From: Rhizoctonia solani
Lineage: Eukaryota > Basidiomycota > Agaricomycetes > Cantharellales > Ceratobasidiaceae
Direction: 5' to 3'
Assembly: GCF_016906535.1 (NCBI RefSeq)
Contig: NC_057371.1
Span: 1,364,001-1,428,000, forward strand
DNA: 64,000 bases
Shown here piece by piece: positions 23,451-34,920 of this stretch. Every line of letters begins with the position of its first letter. Position 1 is the stretch's first letter. The notes under the pieces are model-generated. The model had not been told where the DNA came from, did not search any database, and saw only the letters and a program-made list of their open reading frames with translations. The position numbers were made by a program, and so were the translations under genes.

Positions 23451-23709
23451 CTAAGCGGTTTGCCAGTGCCGTGGTGGTAGTTTTTCAGATGAAGAGTCGG
23501 TGTCATTGGTTACTTTAGCAAACCCTGTTGGAGAAGCGGGACTCACGACTTGACTCCATTGGGGCTGTATTTACTCTTCGAATCGATGAATGCCAACTCA
23601 TATTATAGACTATGGAAAAAGGTGGTATTGCCGATGTTATTTAAGTATTAGGGCAAGCTATTGTAAAATAAATACATCATGATCAGATCTATCACCGAAA
23701 AATCAAAAT

Positions 23710-25807
23710 CTAGTAGGCACAATAGGCCACACAGAGGAGTGGAAATCCGGCCATGAGACCGATCCAGAACAAAACATTGCCAAGAATTTTGTTTTGCTTG
23801 ATTACTGGCAAGCGACCCATGAAAATTAATGGTATTTGTAGCATCTGCAATTCTTTAGTTGAATGTCATTAACTCCCAAGCCAAGAAGCACGAACCTGCA
23901 AGCCAAAAAGATACATCCTGATCTTCTTTGTGACCACGGCCATAACGAGCTCATGAAACACCGCAGACAGGAGGAATGTAAAAAACGTCGCGGAGAGCTT
24001 CGAAACGCGCTTGGACGACAATGAAGCCTGGTAGACGTGTCTCAAAAGAAATGCATGGACGGGTTTGTTCCATTTGCGAGCATATTCATCGAACGAGGTA
24101 GAGTTCCACCTGGTGAAGCCGATGAGAAACATTTTCGGCACGTAAGAACTACTACTCACCAGTCCTGGTAAAATTCTCGATCACCAAAGCTATATGGCGT
24201 CAACTACGCGTTTACACCAGAATACTGTAGAACTCACCACGACAGTTCCGCGAAACCGTTGCATATGCACTCTGCGCTTTTGTCAGAAATGACACACCGC
24301 GATTAGAGCAGTACACACTCACCAAATATGATGTAAAACAAAATTAGGTATGATAACTATTCGCAAGTGAGTCTATCTGAAACCCATGTAGGAGCGAAAT
24401 TAACCCACCATGAATGGTAAAGCAAGATCCAACATTGACCTCGCAAACGACTGGTCAGAAGTCGGAGTTAATGGAATAATATAGTGTTCCGTGATGGTAT
24501 ATAGCAGCGTGAATGTGCCAAACGTAGCAACGGTCTTTTCAAAAATGTACAAGGGCCGAATTCTGCAAGTGACGTCAGATAACCCTAATACGAGCAAAAT
24601 GAAACATACCGTTCGGTGCGAGGATATTCTAGTTCATAGCAGAGCTTTCGGTTGGTAGTCAGTATTGATATTAGGTACCCGTGAATTCGGAAAGTGACCT
24701 ACAGTGGGGACCATCTGGAAGTCTAGGAAATTAGCGTAGGAAATATTGTTGGGGAATTGAACTCGATTTTTGCCAGTAGAAGTTAGCTCTAAATCCATCT
24801 CGGTCAGGCTCTGAGCCAAAACGGCGATGTTAGACGAAGGATGATGAACTAGTGGATGGGGAGGTATTTCGGGTGTATCTCCCATGGGTAAATAGGATGA
24901 TGTTTTAGGTGGAGCAATAGTATTATCTTTTTTGACTTGCTCGGCCGAGTTCAGTCGCTGGCGTAGCTTAACTTGATCCAGAATGGCCTCTTTGTCTGAT
25001 AAAGGTGTGCCTATAGGAGTCACTGTCTGAGTACCAGGACTCTGGGGGGCGGCCTCCTTGGCCTCGGCAAGCGCAACTTCATATCCTCCGACGGATTCTG
25101 TTGACTTGCGAAGTTGGTCTTCGGTTAGAGCACGTTTACGGGCCAGATCGGAGAGGTATCCATTAGTGGCGACGTAGGAATAAGTTTTCATGAGCATCAC
25201 GAGAGTATGAAGAGTAAAGAAGCCAGATTGTACCTAAATAGGTCGTGAGAACATCCGGGCCGAAACTAGAGAGCACAATACATACCCAGGGCCACTCGCG
25301 ATTAAACGTCCATTGAATAGCGAGTGCTAGAGTTATGACTTGGTAGACATGAAGGATAGTTTGACCGGTATAATAGTACCGAATATGTCCCTTTTGTAGC
25401 GCCTTGACGAAAGGAACACATATGAATGTTGACGAAACCAGTACAGCATCACTAATAGCTAACGTCTTTGCGTCTCGAGTGAAAAGTGTGGCAAAGACCA
25501 TACTGAGGGGGTAGCCGTTCTGGAAAAAGTTGTTGACATAGGTACGGAGGAGGAGAAGGACCATGCTGATCCAAAATAAGCTATAGAAACCTCTAAATGG
25601 GTCGGAGCCAGAAGCTTCAAAGGCAGAAGATCGAGGAGTGAATGTGATGACTGCGCGCAGCTGCTTTGAGTTTGCTTGCCGGTATGGGCGAACGTGAATG
25701 GTTCCATCTTGCGTCTGTATATCTGAGCCACTCTTAGAAATAACGGGCGCAGTCGAAGTAAGGTTCATGGTAGGAATTCTAGGAGAGGAATCAATCGGAA
25801 TGGTCAT
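23710..25807 (-). CDS. Sterol O-acyltransferase (MBOAT family, ARE1/ARE2-like)
   Basis: ER membrane enzyme that esterifies sterols with fatty acyl-CoA for storage in lipid droplets. It has a polar N-terminus, then several membrane spans (FRGFYSLFWISMVLLLLRTY, AISDAVLVSSTFICVPFV, TILHVYQVITLALAI). A long cytosolic insert follows (about 25170-24740). The MBOAT core has the FGDREFYQDW/WN-type signature near 24110-24170 (the FYxDWWN motif of ACAT/DGAT1) and TSFDEYARKWNKPVHAFLLRHVYQ. The active His is in LSAVFHELVMAVVT. The end is PLLCVAYCAY with TAG at 23710. It contains at least eight introns, some exons being under 50 nt. Yeast has two paralogues, so ARE1 versus ARE2 is not assigned. Confidence 0.92.
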
Positions 25808-26819
25808 GCGAGAAGTGGACGACCGTCTGGTGGTGCTTTATACCCAAAGGGAAGAAGATATCGCGTCAGTGCAATTCCCTTACGTGAGTAAAGCAACCAT
25901 CAATTTACTTACGCCGACATGACCAAGAATTTAAAGATCTCCTATGCTACTGGCCGGTTTTGAAGAATCAGCTGGCCAAAGTTTCGGGGCGGCGTCTATG
26001 ATGTGGTGGACTTCAACGACTCCCGCAGGAACCGGTACTGCAAAGGAAATGCGGCGCTAGCGGCTATGACGTCATAATGGTCCGCGTGACTTTCCGCTCG
26101 TATCGCTCGTACCGCTCGCAGCGCGCGGGTCGTGAAGTCCATTCACCCTACCAACCTAGAGGCTTCGGGTTATTTTCAGGTATTTTAATAAATCTCACAA
26201 AGTTAAGGTCCCAGTTCTGGGAGGACCTTCAAATACGACATGCACTAGCTGACAAGATATCGGCGTCCGACTCACAGGTCCATCTCTCTATGGTAATCCC
26301 GGCGCCCGAGATCTCTGACTATAGATAATGATTTTGTAACCTCAACCTCGATTTAAGATATCTCTAAGGCCGATTTTTGACTTTTATTGGACCGATCACT
26401 GAAACTCAAAAGACTGTTATAATTATGCATCTAAGCTCGGGTTGTATGTAGACAACGCTATCGAAATACACGAAGAAATGAGCCCCAGGGATGACATATA
26501 CGGAGATGCCTAACATTGATACATCCTTTCCAGTACAAAATGAAGTCAAAAGGATCCCCATAACATATACCTGACTTTAAGAGGTAACACTGGTTTCAGT
26601 ACGAGTCGTGAAAATCAAGCCCACAAGATCATTTACTTTCACAACAGAAATAGTGCCGAAAACGATCCTTGCTGGGCCTCGCCTGCCTTTTGCTTGGTAT
26701 TGATGTTTTAAAAAGAAAGCGAAGACTAAAAGACCCCAGCATTTACACATGATTTATGTCATTTATAGAAACTCGGTGTCGTATTTGGTTTGCTATTCGA
26801 GTAAGTTACAGTCTCTAAA
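25808..26819. other. Intergenic region
   Basis: About 1 kb without a recognisable gene, between the 5' end of the acyltransferase and the 3' end of Abp1. A small imperfect tandem of CGCTCGTA-like units lies near 26095-26125 and is too short to classify. Confidence 0.4.
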
Positions 26820-29510
26820 TTATTCCTGTATCTGGACATAAGCCGCCGGGAATAGGCCCGTCGCGCCGCTCGCAGTCGTGCCATTCCACCAATCGTCACT
26901 GACGGAAGTATCCACTTGCACGATTCGGTCACCTTCCTTAAATGATATTTCGTTCTCCTCGCCAGCATCGTAGTCGTATAGAGCGACGGCAACAACACCA
27001 GATTCCTCGGGCTCAGGTTCTGGGGTCGGGGGACGAGGTGGTGCTGCTGGTGCTGCTGGAGGGGGTGGCGGCGGCGGTGGAGGTGGAGGTGGAGCTGGTT
27101 CAACCTAATAGGGCGTAGTGAGTGCTTGCGAGGAATACTTTTCTCATAACTCTTTAAACTTACAGCTTCTGTCGCTTCAACGAGTTCAACATAGGTTGCT
27201 GTGCAACAAATAAGCCCTACGACAGCCTTCCTACCGTGTATTCACTTACCAGGGAAAAGACCCGTCTGTCCATGAGAATTTGTTCCTTGCCACCACCCTA
27301 CAAACGAAACGTCACAACTAAACCAATTACTCTAGGAGTTGAAACAGACCTTCATCAATCATTTCTATGTTTGTAATACGCTCCCCCTCTGAGAAAGATA
27401 TCTCATTAGGCTCGGCAGCCTAAGTGGATAATGAATAAACATGTCCCTTTATCGTAAATGCGTGACTTACCTCGTAATCGTAAGTCGCTACCGCCTCGTG
27501 TCCCTGATCGAGGTTTAACCGGGCTGCCTACGATTACATTTTACAACCATAAAAAGCTAACGTCTATGTATTTTACTCACCTGTTCCGTTATTTCTTCCA
27601 CGGGTGAAGGTTCTCTGGGCGGAGCGACAGGTGGTGGTGGTGGCGGCGGTGGTGGCGGCGGTGGAGGTGCCGCTTCAATATAAAGTATCACCTATGTGTG
27701 CACTACAAATTCTGAGCTTCATACCTTCTTCGGGTTCAGGTTCAGATATGGCCATAGGTCGGGGAGGAGCTGGCGGCGGAGGTGGGGGCGGGGCTAGTAA
27801 TATCGGTGTCAGTATCCAATGGCACTATCTCTTACGCTATACGTACGAGCTGTCTCAACCTCCGCCTCTACCTTAGGCTCAGGCTCGGGTTCGGGCTCAG
27901 GTTCGGGCTCGGAGTCGATCTGAGATATGGCAACAGCAGCACCTGCACCTACGGCGACAGCAGCAGCACCGACACCGACACCTAGAGCCGCTTTACTACG
28001 CGCTTCTTCCTCGGCCTCTTGTTGTTTCTTAAGAGCTTGTCGTTGGCTCCAAGTAAGTCCCCCACTGCTGCGAACAGGAGGCACAGGATTTGCCGTTGCC
28101 TGGGCCTCGGCAGTCTTAGCCTCGAAGGGATTAACAAGCCTCTTGGGCTTGGGCAACGAAACAGGTGTGTATGCGGTACCAACAGGGTGAATCCGATCGT
28201 CTTCCGCTGGCTTCGGCGGAGGACCTCCTGCTGCCGACTAAAAGTTTAATTAGTAAGCTGAGTCTGAGAAAATAATCCACTCGACTGACAGGTGGTGGAG
28301 GTTGGGCAGCAGGTACTGGTCGGGAAGCTGTAGGGACATGAGGTGGAGCAGTTGGCCGCGATGCCGCTGGCGGAGGTGGAGGCGCTGAAGGAGCATCCCA
28401 TGCTGGTGCGGTAGCCGGAGTCGTTGGAACTGGACGGGGAGCAGAGGGAACCGGAGGCTGCGGGGTCGAGCGGATGCTTGTTAGCTCTTCACGGGCGGGC
28501 GTGTACGCAGTTCCCTGTAGATTTGGTCATCAAGTATGTGCCGCAGTGTCTGATGATCAACCTACCACTTTTCCTATAACATCAGGCTTGGCGGTCTTAC
28601 GGAGCGCCGCAATATCTGGCGCTCCGACAGGTTTGTACGTTGACCCCACAGGGGCAATGGGGTCGGGTCTCTTTGGTGCCTCTTTGTGAATGGAGTACTT
28701 TGCGCCAGATGCATCGTTGACCTTCTTCATGATAAGTGCTGGTGACACATCCGACTAGTGGGTTGCATTAGTTTTGCGCTGAGGAGTACACTGGAGGACA
28801 TACTTCATTCCGAGCATTGATTACGACGTGTGTCCCTTTCAGGAATGCAGCCACTGAGCTTGAGTGCGTGTCTTCTCTGACATCAGCATTGTATCGTGAC
28901 AACTTGAGTAGTAGCTGTACTCACGAAACAGCCCCTTCCGAGACTCGGGCACGCCGTCACCGCACCACTTTTGAAGAATATGTAACACGATCCAGTGTTG
29001 GTGATTGGATATGGATACTCACGTTGATTTGGACAAACTTGTTCAATTGACTCTAAAGGAACATGAGCATGATGAGGTAGTGCGCAAAGAATTCGCGTAC
29101 ATTCGGGTCTTTAACGCGAGCAAATGCGTACTGTGATGGCTCAATTGACCGATGCTCGTGTGAATCTTGCAACCAATGGGACGTACCTGCATCCTATAGA
29201 ACTGTTAGGTGTGATTATGTGATACTTAACGCGTCACTCACTTTCCGTCCGAAAACTCTTCCTCCAAGGCCTCAAGCCCACCGGAGCCAGTATCTTGTAC
29301 CTTGAGATCATTGGTCCCTATCGTTTCGTGAGTCGCGACTCATTTCCAAGTCAAGTAGGGAATACCCTTGTCATAGGTAAACAACACCAGTCGGTGTTCG
29401 GATCACCGTTCAATACAGCCTGATACGCTGTTAGCAGTTCTCGGAAGATAAGTTTATCCCGAGCGACATTGTAGTGGTTGAGGGCGGCTGTCTGGGACTG
29501 TGGCAGTCAT
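26820..29510 (-). CDS. ABP1: Actin-binding protein Abp1 (ADF-H domain, proline-rich region, two SH3 domains)
   Basis: Cortical actin-patch adaptor linking F-actin to Arp2/3 and endocytic proteins. The N-terminal ADF-H domain is spread over short exons: NVARDKLIFRELLTAYQAVLNGDPNTDW, a DLKVQDTGSGGLEALEEEF-type block, NKFVQIN/WCGDGVPESRKGLF, and SSVAAFLKGTHVVINARNE. Then SPALIMKKVNDASGAKYSIH, the motif after the ADF domain in this family, and a Pro/Ala-rich centre with LTWSQRQALKKQQ, a Glu-Pro repeat and polyproline runs. Two SH3 domains follow: AVATYDYEAAEPNEISFSEGERI...DEGWWQG...GLFPATYVEL (about 27530-27190) and VAVALYDYDAGEENEISFKEGDRI...DDWWNG...GLFPAAYVQIQE, TAA at 26820. The start at 29510 (ATGACTGCC) needs one base to join the ADF frame, so the 5' end is tentative. 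Confidence 0.92.
27055..27094. repeat. GGN-rich simple repeat coding polyproline (between SH3 domains of Abp1)
   Basis: Run of GGTGG/GGCGG/GGAGG units on the + strand, which reads as consecutive Pro codons on the - strand of Abp1. A similar run lies at about 27631-27670. Such tracts vary in length and are common profilin or SH3 ligands. Confidence 0.7.
27876..27917. repeat. 6-nt tandem repeat coding a Glu-Pro dipeptide run in Abp1
   Basis: Degenerate hexamer repeat (GGCTCA/GGTTCG/GGCTCG on the + strand) that on the - strand reads Glu-Pro six or more times, just after SQIDS and before KVEAEVE. It forms an acidic, extended linker. Confidence 0.75.
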
Positions 29511-29868
29511 TACATCATACTATTGTCACGTGCTTCGTGATTTTGCCAAATCTGGTAGGGCTGCTTGGATCTTAAGGAACACATCATTTCGGCCCACGCC
29601 CTTCGACTTAGCAATATTTTCATATTCCTTCGGGTGTACGCTACCGAGAATACCTTACAAAAGGTACTTGGGACATCCTATTTTGCTTCACGTGGGTTTG
29701 GGTACGTGGCATTTTGTGGCAGTGCCAGGGTCCTGTATGTGGGGGAACTCTCCTCATGCCACGTCCGACTCTCGGCTCGCAAACGTATAAAGCTACTATA
29801 CGCTCGAGCCAAGTCTTCCTCGAATATACTACCATACCTCGGCGTCAATTACATTGCCTGGACACCCA
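29511..29868. promoter_or_regulatory. Divergent promoter region (ABP1 / PDI-like gene)
   Basis: About 360 nt between divergent starts, so it should hold both promoters and leaders. A TATA-like ACGTATAAAGC occurs near 29783-29793, well placed about 75 nt upstream of the PDI-like start. No other site is claimed. Confidence 0.45.
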
Positions 29869-30871
29869 CCATGAAGTCATACTTACTTCCCCTACTTGGG
29901 CTCGCTCATGTTGCCTTGGGCGGATGTACCCAAAGAATGGTGCGGTAAAACAGCTGAGTGCAGCAGAATGGAAGCAAGCAATGAATGAAGAGGTGCGTGT
30001 TAAGCAAAGACTACTCTCACGATGTATTGATCGGCATGCACTAGATTACCGCTATTACGGCCTTCGTTGCTCCTTGGTGTGGCGTAAGTACACCTTCTCC
30101 CAGACGTACACCAGAATCTAACACTTCTGGAAATAGCATTGCCAAAGGTTAACTCCTGAATTTAGCAAAGCAGCAGAGTCACTATCGGGTATTATCCCAT
30201 TCTATGCGTGGACTGCGATGCCCAGGAGAATAAACAACTTTGTGGAGAACAGGTGGGTTGAAATAGGTGATTCGGCATCGCTGTACTAATCAAGCCACAG
30301 GGAGTCAAGGGCTTCCCTACCATCAAAGGTTTCCCCAGAGGCAAGAAGGGTGTTCCACACGATTACCAAGGAGAGAGGACGTCTGGCGCATTGGTCGATT
30401 TTGCAACCAGTGAGGTTCCGTCCCGGGTGAAGACTTTGAGGGGGACACCAGCAATTCAATCATGGGTTAAATCTACCGTACGTATTTTGCACTTGGCATA
30501 ACTTTGGAACATTACTAATGTTTATGCATAGGATTCATCACTACCACATATCTTGCTTTTGACACAAAAACCCAAGCTCCCTGTGTTGTGGAAGGTTTTG
30601 GGGTGGAGGCATCATAAAGACATTTCGTTTGGAGCCACTAAAGATGAAAAAGGAGATATTATTAAAGAACTTGGCATTGATGCCCCCGCTGATGGCAAGT
30701 CGAAAGTGCTAATATGGGCACCTGGGCCACTACTCCTACTCTCTACGATGGTGAGTATAGCATAGTTTTATTTTGAGACGAACACTAAACTATTGGACAG
30801 GCGTACTCAAGTTTGATCCATTGCAAAAGTTCTTGAAGACACTTCCAGGGAAAGGCCATTCTGAGCTTTGA
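29869..30871 (+). CDS. Protein disulfide-isomerase-like protein (Mpd1 type) with signal peptide
   Basis: ER thioredoxin-fold oxidoreductase. Start ATG 29869 opens a hydrophobic signal peptide (MKSYLLPLLGLAHVALG), followed after a frame change by PKNGAVKQLSAAEWKQAMNEE. The active site is split by an intron: VAPWCG/HCQRLTPEFSKAAESLSG gives the CGHC motif. Next, CDAQENKQLCGEQ/GVKGFPTIKGFPRGKK with the cis-Pro loop, then YQGERTSGALVDFA, and a second half with LPHILLLTQKPKLPVLWKVL. The C-terminus is GKGHSEL, a plausible H-x-E-L ER retrieval signal, with TGA at 30869. Three apparent single-base losses (about 29912, 30205, 30725) interrupt the frame while the protein on both sides stays conserved. 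Confidence 0.85.
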
Positions 30872-31709
30872 TTATCAGGCATTCGGGTTTTTGTCATTCA
30901 TGTATTTCATTGGCTACATTATATCTGCTGGACATACCAGGATGTCTATTTACTCATCCACATAGCCCATATGGCGAAACGTCCTTATTTGCACTTTAGT
31001 GAGAGATGATAAGCAAATCTATCTTTCAGTACGACGGGTAAAGATATATTTCTACCACTTGTATCCAACTCTCAATTCGAGGCCAGATAAAATTATGATA
31101 GGTTTCGTGACGATTTTGGAATTGACGGCTACGGTAGTCTTTCTGGTTTCCATCTAGATGTATGCGCTGAATTGAGTAAATGTATGCGTTAAAGTAATCT
31201 GACGGCCCGTTGGAATTTTCCCGAGTCTCACGCTGATGCATAGGCTCTGGGATTTTAGCTAAGTTTCAAAACATTGAAAAATTAGTTACGAGACCACTGG
31301 TTGCAGGGGGTCTTGACTCTCTGATCGTACTTATAGATGGAAACGGGCGCGCACGAGGTCCGGTAATGCCTTGCGTTCTGACTACCAGTAACAAACACTC
31401 ACTCAAAACGCACTGTTGCGTTCACCCAAGTTGTGTTGATCTATATAGTTTAACTCAAGCCCGCATGGATGACGATGGGAGGAGACCTCGGATCCCGCAT
31501 GTATCCTGTACGTACCCGTTCCCATATCGTGCTTAGAAATAGGAAAGTGAGGCAAATACTGGGCGGCAGACTCCGTCGGTTTGTTATCAAATGAGGTTCC
31601 AGTGAGCTTAATTTAATGAAAATGATAATATTACATTATTTTGTACCAGAACAAGTAAGGTGTAATCCTCGTAATAGATCAGGGTATAGAAGCGAGTAGG
31701 TCAAGTAAT
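30872..31709. other. Intergenic region
   Basis: About 840 nt between the 3' ends of the PDI-like gene and the first transporter (convergent). AT-rich around 31600-31690. No gene recognised. Confidence 0.4.
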
Positions 31710-33551
31710 TTACACATGCTCCTTGTGAACCTGGTCTACCTTTTCCTTGGGCATTGGTGCAACCGCATCGGGAGCAGCAGGGCGCACATCCTCGGCAATG
31801 AGCTGGCGACGGTATGACACCGACCTGATCGCATTGGTGTTCTGGTAGAGAATATCGATTTGTTCCAAAGAAAGACCTTTGGTTTCTGGGATAAGGAAGA
31901 CTTTGGGAATATCATGTTAATGCTGCGGCTTTTTTGAAAAGGGCAAAATGAAATGACTTACAGGTGAAGAGGAAGCAGCCCACACAGGTGCCACCCCAAA
32001 TGAAAAATACCTTGACCCCGAGGTTCGCGTTTCCGGCACCAGAATTCACGAGGTATGGGGTAGCATAACCAATACCAAAGTTCCACAGCCAATTGGATGC
32101 GGTCGACATCGACATGGCCTTGGCGCGAATGTTCAAGGGGAAAATCTCTCCAGTTACAACCCATGCAATAGGACCCCATGTCGAGGCGAAGAAGCAATGT
32201 AGATGCAACGAAAGCGATCAGGACTTTTTGGCCGGCCAAGTTCTCGGTTGAGATCGTGACACCGATAATGGCTACCAAGAACTCGCAGATGAGCATACCA
32301 GCAGCGCCGATGAGCAAGAGGCTACGACGACCGGCCTTGTCGACGAGTAAATACCAGGGATGGTCATGCCGACGTTGACGACATTGGTGGCGATGGTGAT
32401 CAGGAAGGGGTTCTTGATCCCCGAGTTCTGGAAGAACGTGGTGCCGTAGTAGAAGATGAAGTTGATACCGGTGAGCTGCTGCCATGCTTGCAAGAAGACA
32501 CCAGTCATGACACGGTGAGGATCTTGTTGGGGCCTTGCTTGAAGCAGTCCATACGAGCCGCCGAGCTCTCTTCGCGCGCTGAGCAGCTTTGATATCTGCA
32601 AGCTCCTGTAGAACTGCTGAATCATCGGGGCTGACTGAGAGCAATCGGCCCAATGACTGGCGAGCGGCATCATCTCGCCCTCGCTTGATCAGGTAGCGGG
32701 GAGATTCGGGAAGGAATGACATGCCAAGGGCAAGAATGCCGGCCCAGATGAACTGGAGGGAATGGGAATGCGCCAGGCTGAATGATCAGGCCGGTTCTTG
32801 GTGCCGTTGTTGGCGATAGCGGCAACGAGCAAACCAATGTGATTGCCCATTGGTAGCAAGATACGACTGCCCCACGAATCCATTTGGGCGCACTGTACAG
32901 ACGTTGAGTATATAGAGGAAAATTATCATTTGAATCACCCTCACCATTCTGATGGTACATTGGCACCAAAGTAGACATCATCCCAACACCAAGACCTGCG
33001 AAGACACGACCAACTGAATTTTTCGAATGAGTGTCAGAACGATGACTGTTGGGTCCTATACTGACCAACAAAGACGTCCATGTTCAAAGTTCCCGTCTGA
33101 AGAGCGACTCCATCGAGAAAATGAGCGTTGAGAATACGACACCCCATTTGCGACCAATGAAGTCGCCCACCGGCGCAGCCAGAAGAGCACCCACGAAGGT
33201 ACCCGCAGAAAGAATCGACTACCAAGGATTCTTGACCTGTGGTGATGGCATATTTACCCGTCGCATTTTGGTGACCAAATGTTCTCAGCCAGTCCTAAGA
33301 TGAAGTCAGTAAGGAATGCGGGGGGTGAAAAAGGGTCCAACATACGTCCATCTCTTTGATGCCAGAGATAACACCAGTGTCATAACCATACAAAATACCA
33401 CCGAACGCAGCAAAAGCAGTCATAAGAATACCTGCAAACTTATTTTTGGGAGCTACAGGACCACTATCAGTCTAAACTCCGGAACAGACGATCATCACGC
33501 ACCTCCATCGCCTCCTAAGCCGCCTCCAGCCGCAACTGGTCCACCCGCCAT
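31710..33551 (-). CDS. MFS hexose transporter, copy 1 (frameshift-ridden)
   Basis: Sugar porter family, 12-span proton or facilitated hexose carrier of the plasma membrane. Start 33551 gives MAGGPVAAGGGLGGDGGA as in the two neighbours. Family motifs are all present: SAGTFVGALLAAPVGDFIGRK, VGRVFAGLGVGMMS, PKWIRGAVVSCYQWAIT, PESPRYLIKRGRD, QQLTGINFIFYYGTTFF, GPIAWVVTGEIFPL and NWLWNFGIGYATPYLV. But the reading frame breaks about seven times (near 33110, 32950, 32840, 32760, 32515, 32345, 32195), each mendable by one missing base. No in-frame stop or motif loss is evident otherwise. It is either a young pseudogene or, more likely given the same error type elsewhere, an assembly artefact. The tail KEKVDQVHKEHV ends at TAA 31710 and differs from copies 2 and 3. 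Confidence 0.8.
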
Positions 33552-34385
33552 AATAATTACAGATAGGGACGAGGGTGGTTTATAGAACGGGGTTGGACGA
33601 AGGATTGGTTCGTCAAGTCGTCTCTGAGTGGGGTGTGGAGGGACTTGTGGGGGCTCAGTCACCCCGCTGTCCTCTGTCTTATAGCCCAACATTAGGTTCT
33701 CAGGGTAAAGACGTCAAAAGCGAAGTGCTTCTGGATTTGGCAACCACGGACCATGCTAGCCGGCATGCATGGGTGCATAAATGAAATGATATTCGTACTG
33801 GTTATGATCTCAGTCTGAAATTAGTCGCTTAGAATGTATTTTTAATGGCCAAGACTCACTTGGCAAGTTGAATGCCGAATACCCGATTATTATCCCGACA
33901 TGCCCAGCCGCGTCGCTCGCGTGTCAGCTCTAGTAATTAAGCGTTCAATAAAACTTACAACATGAGAAATACTCAAAAATTGTACCCATCATCGTTGTAG
34001 AGTAGTAGCAATGAGCTGGCGTACATGCGTCATAGTTGCCAATTCATGTGTGGAAGAAATTATAGCCTAATATGCACAAAGACATCACAACTTGGCTCTG
34101 GGGTTTCGTGTTTGATGCATAACTACGCGAGCAGCGCCATCAGTTGACAAATATTTACGTGGGAATAAGCTCACTTACTTCAGTCGGAGTGCGGACCGAA
34201 GCTTTACCGCGTACCTCAGCCCAAGTCTTCGCAACACGTCAAACTCGGGCTCACCCGGGAGGTAGAGAGTAGCAAAATATTTTATTCGTTATCCCAAGTC
34301 ATAATCAAACATTACATCTACGAGCCATGAGACAGAGATAGGGAAGGAAGAGCCGTGCAAATGAAAGTATAAGTGATATCCACCC
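33552..34385. other. Intergenic region between transporter copies 1 and 2
   Basis: About 830 nt between the start of copy 1 and the 3' end of copy 2, both on the - strand. It should hold the copy 1 promoter. The segment just upstream of the ATG is pyrimidine-rich on the coding strand. No gene recognised. Confidence 0.4.
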
Positions 34386-34440
34386 TCAAGCCTTGTGCTC
34401 GAGATCGACCTTTTCATTGTGGCCATCGCGGGACTTGGTA

Positions 34441-34920
34441 GACCTCAGACCATGCAGCCCGTGCTCCTGGTCCACTTCGACGTCACACGCGCAATCGCCT
34501 CCGGGTCCGCAGCATGCACGTCCTCCGCAATCAGCTGGCGCCGGTACGCAACAGAGTGGATCGCGTTCGTGTTCTGGTACAGAATGTCAATCTGCTCCAG
34601 CGACAGTCCCTTCGTCTCAGGGATAAGGAAGTACGTGAACAGCAGGCACCCAACGCAGGTAGAGCCCCAGATGAAGAACACCTTCACTCCCAGGTTCGCA
34701 TTCCCAGGTCCGTCGTTCACAAGGTATGGAGTCGCATAGCCGATACCGAAGTTCCACAGCCAGTTCGACGCAGTCGACATCGACATGGCCTTGGCACGGA
34801 TCGCAAGAGGGAAGATCTCGCCGGTGACGACCCATGCAATAGGACCCCATGTGGCGGCGAAGAAGGCAATGTAGATGCAGACGAACGCAATGAGGACCTT
34901 CTGACCAGCCTGGTTCTCGA
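34441..34920 (-). repeat. Near-identical inverted tract, transporter copy 2 arm
   Basis: Compared line by line with 39097-39576 on the opposite strand, these 480 nt show two differences by my count. Flanking coding sequence differs at many third positions. Confidence 0.85.

Noticed and set aside
26095..26125. CGCTCGTA-like short tandem
   Set aside because: Only three or four imperfect units; too short for a meaningful repeat call.
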